In this document: positions 8,623 through 16,874 of the stretch, piece by piece | Layout: the number at the start of each line of letters is the position of its first letter | How positions within the stretch are numbered: position 1 is the first letter of the stretch | Source of the DNA: Myxococcaceae bacterium | Lineage (GTDB): Bacteria > Myxococcota_A > Polyangia > Polyangiales > Ga0077539 | NCBI GenBank assembly: GCA_004297725.1 | Contig: SCUS01000071.1 | Location: 372,001 to 436,000, forward strand | DNA length: 64,000 nt | Direction: 5' to 3' | Position numbers and translations under genes: made by a program | The notes under the pieces: generated by a model | Told to the model about the DNA's origin: nothing | Database searches by the model: none | The model's input: the letters and a program-made list of their open reading frames with translations, nothing else

Positions 8623-10467
8623 TCAGAAGTAGCGCGGCCGGAAGCCCCCGCGGAGTGCGAGGCCGTAGCCGTACTCGTTGACCTGCGTGGTGCCCGCGCC
8701 GATGGAAGACCACGCGGGCGCACCGCCCGGGCTCATCGCGCCGCGGAAGAGGTACACCGCCCCCGGGCCGCCCTCGCGGCCGACGTTGGCCGGCGCCCTG
8801 GCGGCGCGCACCAGCACGTCGTCGAAGCCGTCGCCGTCGACGTCCCCGGCGCCCACCGCGCGGTGGCCGAGGAGCGTGACGTTGCCGCCGGAGGTGTCCG
8901 AGCTGCTGAAGGTGACCGCCGCGGCGGTCGCGGGCGACGCGCCCCCGGCGAAGACGTACGCGCGGCCCGTGCTGGCCCCGTTGGCCGCGTTGCTGCTGGC
9001 GCCCACCACCACGTCGTCGAAGCCGTCGCCGTTGAAGTCCCCGGCGCCGTCGAGGGAGCTCCCCAGCTTCTCGCCGACGGTGCCGACCATCGCGCCGCGC
9101 ACGTCGAGGAGCCGCTGGTTGAGGGCCCCGGAGGCGCCGGCGAAGACCACCAGCTGGCCGCGGCCGGAGATGGAGGGGGCGCCCACCGCGAGGTCGGCGT
9201 ACCCGTCGCGGTTGAAGTCCCCGGCGCCCGCCACCGTGGTGCCGAAGATGTCGTTCGTCGCGCCGCCCACGAGGTTGACGTCCACCACCGCGTTGGGGGT
9301 CGCGCCGCCGAAGAAGACGCGCACCTCCCCGGTGGTGGCGCCCACGGTCTGCGGCGCCCCGATGGCGATGTCCGCGAAGCCGTCGCCGTTGAGGTCCCCG
9401 GCGCCCGCGATCGACGCCCCGAAGGCGTCCGCGGGCATGGCGAAGGTGAGCTCGAGGTCGGGCGTTCCGTCGGGGGTCGCGCCGCCCAGGAAGAGCCACG
9501 CGCGGCCCGTGAGGCGATCGTACGCGGGCGCGCCGATGACCCAGTCGGCGAAGCCGTCGCCGTTGACGTCGCCGACGATGCTCAGCGACTGCCCGAAGCC
9601 GCCGCCCACCACCGGAGCGCTCAGCCGCACCGACGGGCTCATGGAGATCGTCGCGCCGCCCAGGTAGATCGCCGCCCGCCCGCTCTCCGTGGTCTCCCCC
9701 GCGGCGCCCGAGCGGAAGTACCCGGCGCCCACGAGGAGGTCGGCGTAGCCGTCGCCGTTGACGTCGCCGGAGGTCGAGACGCTCGTCCCGAAGCGCTCGC
9801 CCTGCGCCGACGCGGTGAGCGTGAGGTCGGGGCTCGCGGCCGGCATCGCAGCGCCGAAGTGCACGAAGACCTCGCCGGTGGGCGTACCGACCCCGGTGTC
9901 GCGACCCGGCGCGCCGATGACGATGTCCGCGCGGCCGTCGCCGTTGAGGTCGCGCCTCACCCGCCCGGCGGTCACCGGCCAGGCCACGGTGGTGCGCAGC
10001 GCGGTCGAGCCGTCGAGGCCGACGACGCGCCACCAGCGGAGCCCGCGAGGGAGGTCGGCGGCGGGCGTGAGGGTGGTGCTCGCGCTGGTGGCCGACGACT
10101 CGACGGCGGCGAAGGCGCGGGTCGTCGAGAACTCGACGCGGTAGGAGCTCGCCCCGCGGAGCTCGCTCCACCGGAAGGTCGGGCGCAGCGAGCGGACGTA
10201 CGCGCCGGACTGCGGCGCGATGGGGCGGAAGGGCTCCTCGACGAGGGGGCCGGTGTCGCGCGGCACGCCCGTGTCGCTGCCCGGAGGGACGTCCTTCGCC
10301 GGCCGGTCGCTGGGTGCGGGGATGTCCCCGAGGGGGACGTCGATGGGGCCGGGGCCCGAGTCGCCGATGACGATGGGCACGTCGCTGCCGACGAGGCCCG
10401 ACGGACGGGACTCCTTGCAGCCAGCGGCGAGGGCGAGGAGGGCGAACGCGGGTCGGGGGAGCTTCAT
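8623..10467 (-). CDS. FG-GAP repeat lipoprotein (beta-propeller, surface/periplasmic)
   Basis: A 614-residue lipoprotein with signal peptide and lipobox LAAGC (C17). A short Asp/Pro-rich linker and a fibronectin III-like segment (around 90-150, ending before RRDLNGDG) follow. Then come seven FG-GAP repeats, each with a calcium-loop DxNGDGxxD or close variant (for example DVNGDGYAD, DLNGDGFAD, DVDGDGFDD) followed by GAP-type strands. This is the integrin-alpha-like seven-bladed propeller, predicted to bind Ca and act in adhesion or ligand binding at the outer membrane. It is the last of three lipoprotein genes in the same direction, 41 bp after the next. The open frame extends far upstream only because it is antisense-free; the lipoprotein start at 10467 is the credible one. 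Confidence 0.9.
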   Translation of the reverse strand: MKLPRPAFALLALAAGCKESRPSGLVGSDVPIVIGDSGPGPIDVPLGDIPAPSDRPAKDVPPGSDTGVPRDTGPLVEEPFRPIAPQSGAYVRSLRPTFRWSELRGASSYRVEFSTTRAFAAVESSATSASTTLTPAADLPRGLRWWRVVGLDGSTALRTTVAWPVTAGRVRRDLNGDGRADIVIGAPGRDTGVGTPTGEVFVHFGAAMPAASPDLTLTASAQGERFGTSVSTSGDVNGDGYADLLVGAGYFRSGAAGETTESGRAAIYLGGATISMSPSVRLSAPVVGGGFGQSLSIVGDVNGDGFADWVIGAPAYDRLTGRAWLFLGGATPDGTPDLELTFAMPADAFGASIAGAGDLNGDGFADIAIGAPQTVGATTGEVRVFFGGATPNAVVDVNLVGGATNDIFGTTVAGAGDFNRDGYADLAVGAPSISGRGQLVVFAGASGALNQRLLDVRGAMVGTVGEKLGSSLDGAGDFNGDGFDDVVVGASSNAANGASTGRAYVFAGGASPATAAAVTFSSSDTSGGNVTLLGHRAVGAGDVDGDGFDDVLVRAARAPANVGREGGPGAVYLFRGAMSPGGAPAWSSIGAGTTQVNEYGYGLALRGGFRPRYF

Positions 10468-10508
10468 CGGGTGTTGGGTCGTTTCTTCGCGGCGGGAGGC
10501 CGATGGTG

Positions 10509-13500
10509 TCAGGGCGTCGGAACCCAGCGGATGCGCGACCCGCCCATGACGGGGCACGCCGTCGAGCCGCTGCAGAGGAGCGCGCCGTCGGTGCCGTCGA
10601 CGGTCTCGAGCCCGAGCGTCACGGCGTTGGTCGCCGTCCCGAGCGACTGGTAGAGCATGTCGATGGTGTTGCTGGTCTCGTTCAACACGATCTCGAAGGT
10701 CAGGTTGCCGGTGCGCGAGGGGTAGTAGGAGGCGTCCGCCCACTGCACGACGAAGCGCCGGCTGGGCGCGGCGCCGACGGTGGCGATGCAGACGCCGGTC
10801 TCGCGCGTGAGCAGGTCGAGCCAGTACGCGGCGACCACGCCGTTGGGGGAGGAGCGGTCGGGGATCAGCCCCGAGGTGGAGGCCGAGGTCACGCCGTCGA
10901 AGTTGATGAAGCCGTTCGAGGCGATGTTCACGGCGGAGACCGGGGCGCCCCAGTAGCGGAAGGGGAAGGGCACCGTGTCGGTCACCTGAGAGTCGTCGAC
11001 GTTGGCGAGCACCCTCCGCGCGCCGGGCGCCGCGCAGGCGTCGACGAAGGTCACGTCCGCGGGGGCCTCGGTGCGGCGGTACGTCGGCATCGAGCCGGCC
11101 GCCAGGGTGGACACCGAGACGCTGACCGTCGCCGCGGCGCCGAAGGAGCGCGCCTCGCCCAGGATGGAGTAGGTGCCCGCCGGGAGCGAGGGGTAGCGCT
11201 GCACCCAGGTGCCCCCGAAGGGCCCTGCGACGCAGGCCCCGACGATGCTCGCTCCGCTGCCGCAGGTGCGCTCGAGGACGGCGTAGAGCTGGGTGGCGGG
11301 CGTGGCGCCGAGGGTCACGGTGACGTCGCGCGCCGAGGTGAGCGTGAAGGTGCCGACGAGGTCGGTCCAGGTGCCGGTGCTCATGGTCGCCGAGCCGCAG
11401 GGCGTGCCGTGGTCGGGGACCGGGTCGAAGGTGGCTACCGGGAGCACCACCGCGGGCCCGTCGGGCGCGATCACCGCGGCGGTGGCGCAGGTGTCGCCGA
11501 CCGCCCGCACGCCGGGGGCGCTCGTCGCCACGATGAGCCGCGCCGACCCGGTGGGGCCGGTCGCCCCGGCCTGCTCGCCGACGACGTAGTAGTCGCCCGC
11601 GGGCAGCGAGCGGTAGCGCCGCTCGGTGACCGAGCTGCCCGAGACGCAGCCGCCGAGGGAGGTCGACCCCGGGCCGCACGCGTTGAAGAGCTGCATGCGC
11701 GTCGAGGTGCCGCCGAGCATGGTCAGGGTGACGTCGCGGGCGGTGTCGAGGCGGAAGTGGAAGACCCAGTCGGTCCAGGAGTCCGTCGGGCGCGTCGAGC
11801 CGCAGGAGGTGCCGATGTCCGAGGTGGTGTCGAAGCCTGCCAGCGAGAGCACGCCGGGGGCGCCGTCGGGCTCGATGGTGAGCCCGGGGCACGCGTCCCC
11901 GAGCAGCCGCTCGCCGGGCGCGGTGGTGGCCACGGCCACGGTGAGCGACGGCGGCGGGGCGCTGCCCTCGAGGATCACGAAGTACGTCCCGGCCCCGAGG
12001 CCCCGGTAGCGTCGCACCGGCGTCACGCCGCTCACGCACGGGCCGATCGCCGTCGTCCGCGCCATGCAGTCGGACTGGAGCTGCATCCGCAGCGACGCCG
12101 ACCCGGAGCCTCCCACGGTGACGGTCACGTCCCGCGGCGTGGTCAGGGTGAAGCGCGCGACCATGTCGGTCCACCCGTCGGCGGTGCCGTTGGAGCCGCA
12201 GCTCGTGCCGTGGTCGGGGAAGGTCTCGTAGCGCGGTGGCGTCATCACCACCGGCGGGCCGTCCGGGGTCACCTCGACGCCCGGGCAGACGTCGCCCGCG
12301 GTGCGCATCGTCGGGTCGGTGATGGCGGCCTGCACGGTGACGTCCCTCGCGGTGCCGCTGCGCACGACGACGAAGTAGGCGCCCGCCGCGAGGGGCCGCT
12401 GCACCATGCGGGCGGTGGTCAGCGCCGAGGCGCAGCGGAGCTCGCTGGAGGCGACGCCGCACGGGGCGCGGAAGAGCGCGAAGGTGACCCGCTCGCTGCT
12501 CGGCCCGGTGACCGTGAGGGTGACGTTGCGCGCGGCGGCCAGCGTGAGGGGCAGCACCGCGTCGGCGGTCGGCGCGCCGACGTCGCAGCTCAGCGAGTAG
12601 TCCGGCAGGAGGCCCGCGAAGGAGACGACGTGCGGGGCCGCGTCGGAGAGGTCGAAGGCGGGGGTCGATCCGGCGCGCGGGCAGAGGTCGGCCTCCGGCG
12701 CGGTGCTCGGCCGCCCGATGGTGACCCGCAGCCGGAAGATGCGCGGGGTGCTGGTCTGCACGGCCACGAAGTAGGTCCCCGCGGGGAGCGAGCGCACCTG
12801 CACCTGAGGCGCGGTCGAGGACACGCCCCGCGCGCAGCGAAGCTCGGCCGTCGTCGCGCACGACGAGAGCAGCGCGATGGCGCCCACCGGGGTGCCCGTG
12901 TCGTCGTTGGTGATCGCGACGTCCTGCGTCGAGGCGAGGGTGAAGCGGTAGAGCGCCACCGGCTGGCCGGCCCGCCCGCAGCCGAGGGCGAAGGTCGAGC
13001 CGATGCCCACCGTCGAGCCGGTCACCGAGTAGGTCGCCGGGGCGCCCACGCGGATCTCCTGCGCGCGCTCGCAGACGTCGTTGCTGGGGCGGCACGCGGT
13101 GGTGTCCGCGAAGTCCACCAGGAGGTTGCAGTTGTTGTCCCGGCCGTCGTCGCAGACCTCCGAGGCGCCTGGAAACACCCGCGGATCGCTGTCGTTGCAG
13201 TCGGTGCCCGGGGTGCCTCGGGGCGTCGCGTCGCTCGTGCACGAGGTGGCGATGTACCCGTCGCCGTCGAGGTCTCGCGGCGAGTGCACGCAGCCAAGGC
13301 GCGTGTCGCAGGAGTCGATGGTGCAGGTGTTGCGGTCGTCGCAGTCGATCTGGTCGTCCACGCGCACCGGCTGGCAGCCCGTTCCGGCGAGGGCGCCGGG
13401 GGTGGTCGGGTCGCAGCGCTCGGTGCCGTTGCACGCGTTGCCGTCGCCGCACACCGAGTCGTCCGGCACGCGGGTGCAGACGCGGGTGTCCTCGTCGCAG

Positions 13501-13790
13501 CTCACCTCGCGGGTGCAGCTGTACCGGTCGTCGCAGGGGCTGGTCCCGGCGGCGCAGCGGCCCATGACGCAGCGCTCGGTGCCGTTGCAGTAGCGCGAGT
13601 CGTCGCAGTCGAGGTCGGTCTCGCAGTCGCCCTCGCCCCTCGGCCCCCGGTCCGTCGGCGCCGCGGGCTGGTCGTCGGCCGCGGCGTCGAGGGACGCGTC
13701 GTCCGTCGGCGGCGTCGCGGGCACCTCGCTGGTGCAGCCGAAGAGGCAGGTCAGGGCGAGGACGGCGAAGAATGGGAGGGAGAGCTTCAT
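10509..13790 (-). CDS. Large Cys-rich MopE-like lipoprotein with repeated pre-peptidase-type domains
   Basis: A 1093-residue lipoprotein (lipobox LFGC, C19). Residues ~55-170 are Cys-rich EGF/Dickkopf-like repeats with CNGTERC twice. Then comes the putative metal-binding motif DCNDSDPRVFPGASEVC with DGRDNNCN, as in MopE-like proteins of deltaproteobacteria. The middle consists of about six repeats of ~110-120 residues, each with VTLT-type strands, a Cys pair and LPAGTYFV or LGAGTYFV: the bacterial pre-peptidase C-terminal-like beta-sandwich. A C-terminal ~200-residue beta domain contains NIASNGFINF and FVVQWADA. The protein is likely extracellular or surface-exposed and perhaps binds metal or glycans. 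No catalytic motif is seen. Confidence 0.88.
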   Translation of the reverse strand: MKLSLPFFAVLALTCLFGCTSEVPATPPTDDASLDAAADDQPAAPTDRGPRGEGDCETDLDCDDSRYCNGTERCVMGRCAAGTSPCDDRYSCTREVSCDEDTRVCTRVPDDSVCGDGNACNGTERCDPTTPGALAGTGCQPVRVDDQIDCDDRNTCTIDSCDTRLGCVHSPRDLDGDGYIATSCTSDATPRGTPGTDCNDSDPRVFPGASEVCDDGRDNNCNLLVDFADTTACRPSNDVCERAQEIRVGAPATYSVTGSTVGIGSTFALGCGRAGQPVALYRFTLASTQDVAITNDDTGTPVGAIALLSSCATTAELRCARGVSSTAPQVQVRSLPAGTYFVAVQTSTPRIFRLRVTIGRPSTAPEADLCPRAGSTPAFDLSDAAPHVVSFAGLLPDYSLSCDVGAPTADAVLPLTLAAARNVTLTVTGPSSERVTFALFRAPCGVASSELRCASALTTARMVQRPLAAGAYFVVVRSGTARDVTVQAAITDPTMRTAGDVCPGVEVTPDGPPVVMTPPRYETFPDHGTSCGSNGTADGWTDMVARFTLTTPRDVTVTVGGSGSASLRMQLQSDCMARTTAIGPCVSGVTPVRRYRGLGAGTYFVILEGSAPPPSLTVAVATTAPGERLLGDACPGLTIEPDGAPGVLSLAGFDTTSDIGTSCGSTRPTDSWTDWVFHFRLDTARDVTLTMLGGTSTRMQLFNACGPGSTSLGGCVSGSSVTERRYRSLPAGDYYVVGEQAGATGPTGSARLIVATSAPGVRAVGDTCATAAVIAPDGPAVVLPVATFDPVPDHGTPCGSATMSTGTWTDLVGTFTLTSARDVTVTLGATPATQLYAVLERTCGSGASIVGACVAGPFGGTWVQRYPSLPAGTYSILGEARSFGAAATVSVSVSTLAAGSMPTYRRTEAPADVTFVDACAAPGARRVLANVDDSQVTDTVPFPFRYWGAPVSAVNIASNGFINFDGVTSASTSGLIPDRSSPNGVVAAYWLDLLTRETGVCIATVGAAPSRRFVVQWADASYYPSRTGNLTFEIVLNETSNTIDMLYQSLGTATNAVTLGLETVDGTDGALLCSGSTACPVMGGSRIRWVPTP

Positions 13791-13904
13791 GGAGGGTGCC
13801 CAGGATTCAGCGACGGTCGGGGCGCAGGATGAACCCCCGCTGCGAGCGCCGCGGGGGATCGTACCGGACGCCCGCGCCGGGGCTCAAACCTTCCCTGTGC
13901 GACG

Positions 13905-16034
13905 TCAGCCCGGCGGGCGCAGGCAGACGTTGGCGGCGCAGCTCAGCCCGTCGCAGCAGTCGGCGTTCGCCCCGCAGCGCTCGCCCTCGCGGCGGCAGGC
14001 GGCCTCCGGGGGCGGCGGGTTGCACACGAGCTGGCCCGACGCGTTGGGGCCGCAGGTGCCCGCGCAGCACTCGCTGGACACGGTGCAGCTCATCCCGCGC
14101 GGGCGGCAGGGCTGCGGCGCCCAGAACCCGCTCACGTTGTCGCTGGCGACGTCCTGGCCAGGGAGCCAGTAGGGGACGTTCGAGGGGTCGGTGCCCGGCA
14201 CCACGCCGGTGCTGACGGCGGTGACCCAGAGCTGCCGCCGCCCGGAGCCCCGGGTGCCGGCCTGGGCGTTGCCGTAGTCGCGGCGGGAGAAATACACGAG
14301 CCAGTAATGCCCGCCCTGCACGAAGGGCGAGAAGTTGGGGAAGTACGCGTCGTCTTCCCGCTCGTCGGCGGAGGCGTTGGTGAGCCGCGTCGGGGTGCCG
14401 CCGGTCGGGGCGACGAGGTAGAGGGCCGCCGGGAAGCGGGTGCGCGGCGCGGCGGGGGTGGCGCCGGCGCGGTCGCTCTCGCTGTAGGGGCCGTGCTGGA
14501 AGGCGAGCCAGCGGGAGTCCGGGGTCCAGGTCGGGTAGGCGAGGGCGCGGCCCGCCTCGCGCTGCGCGGAGAGCGAGGCGCCCATCACGCGCTGCGTGGC
14601 GGGGCCGAAGCTGTCCGGGGCGGTGACCGGGAGGGTCGAGAGGTTGCTGCTCGCGAAGGCGGTCGGGCCGTCGCCGGCGAACTCGGAGATGTACGCGATG
14701 GTGTTGCCGTCGGGCGACCAGGAGGGCTGCACGCTGTTGCCCTGCGGGAGCGTCCCGGCGGCGGGAGGGACGGTGCGACCGGTGGCAGGGTCGACGAGGA
14801 AGAGCCCGCCGAGGCGGTTGGCGATGAGGCGCGTCGCGTTGGCGCTGAACGACGAGTAGACCCACGAGGGCGCCGAGGCGGAGTCGACGACCGGGAAGCG
14901 CGTGGGCGCGGGGTCGCGGGTGAGGTCGGTGCCGAGGTCGAAGACGCCGGAGGGCCCCTGGCCCTCCCAGAGCTCCGCGGCCATCTGGAGGCCGTCGCGG
15001 GAGACCGTGTGGCACGCGACGCAGCGGCTGCGGTCGCCGGTGGGGCGCTGCGGAGGATTGGGGAGGAAGTTCTCCCGCACCGGCCCGGTGGGCTCCTCGC
15101 GGATGCGGAGGATCCTCCCGGCGCGCAGGTCCCAGTAGTACACGGCGCCGGCGAGGGAGCCCTGGGCGACGCGGAGCGTGCGGGCGGCGCCCTCGATGGC
15201 GGCCCCGGCGGTCGCGCGATCGACGCGGAGGGTGATGGGCTCCTCGAGGTCGGACTCGACCAGCGCGCGCCAGCCCGCGGGGTCGACGGTCCAGTCGAAG
15301 CGGAAGCCCGCGCCGCTGTGGGTGACGAAGCCGGTCACGGCGACGTGGGGCTTGCTCAGGCGCACGCGGTAGACGTCGCCCGCGGCGCCCTGCTCCCACT
15401 GCACGTCGGGGGGCGCGACGTTCTGCGGCACGAGCGCGTTGGCGAGGGGGTAGCGCACGATGACCTCCCGCGCCGCGTCGGGGACGAGCGTCGCGAAGCG
15501 CGCCCGGTCGGCCTCGGTGCTGGGCGCCGAGAAGAAGTCCCGCTCGAAGCGCACGGTGAGGTTGGTGGCGGCCCTCAGGGACTCGGCGCCGGGGCGGGGG
15601 AGTTCGTAGTGCACCTCGGTGAGGTCGCCGACCTGGCCCGTGGCGGTGAACCTCCCGGTCGCCGGGTCGATGGAGCCGGCCCTCGCCCGGGTGAGGGTCC
15701 AGGTGCCGAGGGAGATGGGGCGCTGGGTGCCGTCGGCGTAGCGCCCGAGGGCCATGAAGGGCTGCATCGCGACGGCGCCGCGGACGACCAGCGTGGGGTT
15801 CTCCGGGGTGATGCTCACGGAGAGCAGGCCCGTGTAGAGGTCCGTCACGTCGATCGGGCGGACGTCGGGGCGGGCCGGGACGTCGAAGGTCTTGGCGTCG
15901 ATGCCCGCGTCGCAGTAGGCGAGCCTGGGGTCGCAGTCCCGGGTCGACGGCCCGGCGTCGCAGCCAGACAGGACGGACAACAGCGCTGCGCCCGAGGTCG
16001 CGAGCGGGATGGCGGGGTGGGTGAGGGGACGCAT
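13905..16034 (-). CDS. TolB-like propeller lipoprotein with CXXCH motif and knottin-like Cys tail
   Basis: A 709-residue lipoprotein (lipobox VLSGC, C25). After an N-terminal beta-sandwich region it carries RCVACHTVSRDG (around residue 337), a CXXCH motif suggesting a covalently bound haem. A WD40/TolB-type propeller follows, with repeated SWSPDG, TWTPDSRW and FPNFSPF blades. The C-terminus has two Cys-rich modules (CTVSSECCAGTC and CGANADCCDGLSC) that resemble inhibitor-cystine-knot/Dickkopf folds. It is probably an outer-membrane or secreted redox or binding protein. I chose ATG 16034 because it directly precedes the signal peptide; in-frame ATGs lie further upstream, but they lengthen the N-terminus with non-signal residues. 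It is the most upstream of three co-oriented lipoprotein genes. Confidence 0.85.
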   Translation of the reverse strand: MRPLTHPAIPLATSGAALLSVLSGCDAGPSTRDCDPRLAYCDAGIDAKTFDVPARPDVRPIDVTDLYTGLLSVSITPENPTLVVRGAVAMQPFMALGRYADGTQRPISLGTWTLTRARAGSIDPATGRFTATGQVGDLTEVHYELPRPGAESLRAATNLTVRFERDFFSAPSTEADRARFATLVPDAAREVIVRYPLANALVPQNVAPPDVQWEQGAAGDVYRVRLSKPHVAVTGFVTHSGAGFRFDWTVDPAGWRALVESDLEEPITLRVDRATAGAAIEGAARTLRVAQGSLAGAVYYWDLRAGRILRIREEPTGPVRENFLPNPPQRPTGDRSRCVACHTVSRDGLQMAAELWEGQGPSGVFDLGTDLTRDPAPTRFPVVDSASAPSWVYSSFSANATRLIANRLGGLFLVDPATGRTVPPAAGTLPQGNSVQPSWSPDGNTIAYISEFAGDGPTAFASSNLSTLPVTAPDSFGPATQRVMGASLSAQREAGRALAYPTWTPDSRWLAFQHGPYSESDRAGATPAAPRTRFPAALYLVAPTGGTPTRLTNASADEREDDAYFPNFSPFVQGGHYWLVYFSRRDYGNAQAGTRGSGRRQLWVTAVSTGVVPGTDPSNVPYWLPGQDVASDNVSGFWAPQPCRPRGMSCTVSSECCAGTCGPNASGQLVCNPPPPEAACRREGERCGANADCCDGLSCAANVCLRPPG

Positions 16035-16200
16035 GGGCACTTGCATGGTGCCTATCACGACGGAGCGCATCGCCAGAAGCGTCCCTGACGCGCGTCGGTC
16101 GGTCCTGCGGCCGGGGCGTGCGCGGTTGCCGCAGGGACCGCCTGGCGCGTAGTCTTGTGGGATGGCGCGGTCTTCCCCCCGCTGCGCAGACAGGCACCCG

Positions 16201-16794
16201 ATGACGGCACGGCGAGACAAGAGCGAGAGCGGCTTCTCCCTGGTGGAGCTGATGATGGTCGTGGTGATCATCGGCATCCTCTCGGCGATCGCGATGCCGC
16301 TCTACTCGCGCAGCCGGTATCGGTCGTTCGCGCTGGAGGCTACGGAGGTACTCAACCGCATCACGTCGGCGCAGGAGGCCTACCGGGCGTCCTTCAACAC
16401 CTACTCCGACGCCTCCAACGACCACGCGCTCGCGGGCACCTCCAACGGCGCCTCCGGGCTGCTCGGCAACAACTGGTGGCCGGCCCTGGCAACCCGCGAC
16501 GCCGACGGCCAGGTGGACTTCTACACCAACCTCCCGGCCTCCTGGAACCAGCTGGGAGTCCGTCCCCGGCAGCGGGTCCGGTACTCGTATCAGACCATCT
16601 CGGGCCGCCCCGGAATCACCCCCTCGGTGGGCGGATCCAACCCCACCCTGGGCTACGCCGCGCTGCCTACCGCGCAGATGGGGGCGTGGTACTTCGCGGT
16701 GGCCTCCGGCGACCTCGACAACGACAACTCCTACTCCCGCTTCGAGGTCTCCAACCTCACCCCGGGGATCCAGATCACCAACGAGATCGAGTAG
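16201..16794 (+). CDS. Type IV pilin-like protein (prepilin)
   Basis: A 197-residue prepilin with an 11-residue leader ending in Gly, then FSLVE: cleavage G|F with Glu at +5. The hydrophobic N-terminal helix continues as LMMVVVIIGILSAIAMPLYSR, as in type IVa pilins and type II secretion pseudopilins. The globular part has no obvious C-terminal disulfide. ATG 16201 gives a short canonical leader; ATG 16162 would give 24 residues. No pilus assembly genes are nearby, so it could be a major pilin, minor pilin or pseudopilin. An 80 bp gap separates it from the FHA-ABC transporter gene in the same direction. Confidence 0.9.
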   Translation: MTARRDKSESGFSLVELMMVVVIIGILSAIAMPLYSRSRYRSFALEATEVLNRITSAQEAYRASFNTYSDASNDHALAGTSNGASGLLGNNWWPALATRDADGQVDFYTNLPASWNQLGVRPRQRVRYSYQTISGRPGITPSVGGSNPTLGYAALPTAQMGAWYFAVASGDLDNDNSYSRFEVSNLTPGIQITNEIE

Positions 16795-16874
16795 CGCTCC
16801 CGACAGACCGCCCCCAGCGGTTGCGGGTGGGAGAGTGGTTCCATCCCGGCGGTGTTTCGATACACTCCCGCGCC

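Noticed and set aside
8623..13452. Single 1609-codon minus-strand protein spanning two lipoprotein genes
   Set aside because: The upstream part is out of frame with the MopE-like gene; only the part from the lipoprotein start at 10467 has FG-GAP repeats and a signal peptide.
10503..13832. A 1109-codon open frame on the plus strand opposite the MopE-like lipoprotein
   Set aside because: Composition is dominated by Arg, Gly, Ala and Val with no domain; it is the antisense shadow of a GC-rich gene whose other strand has a lipobox and conserved motifs.
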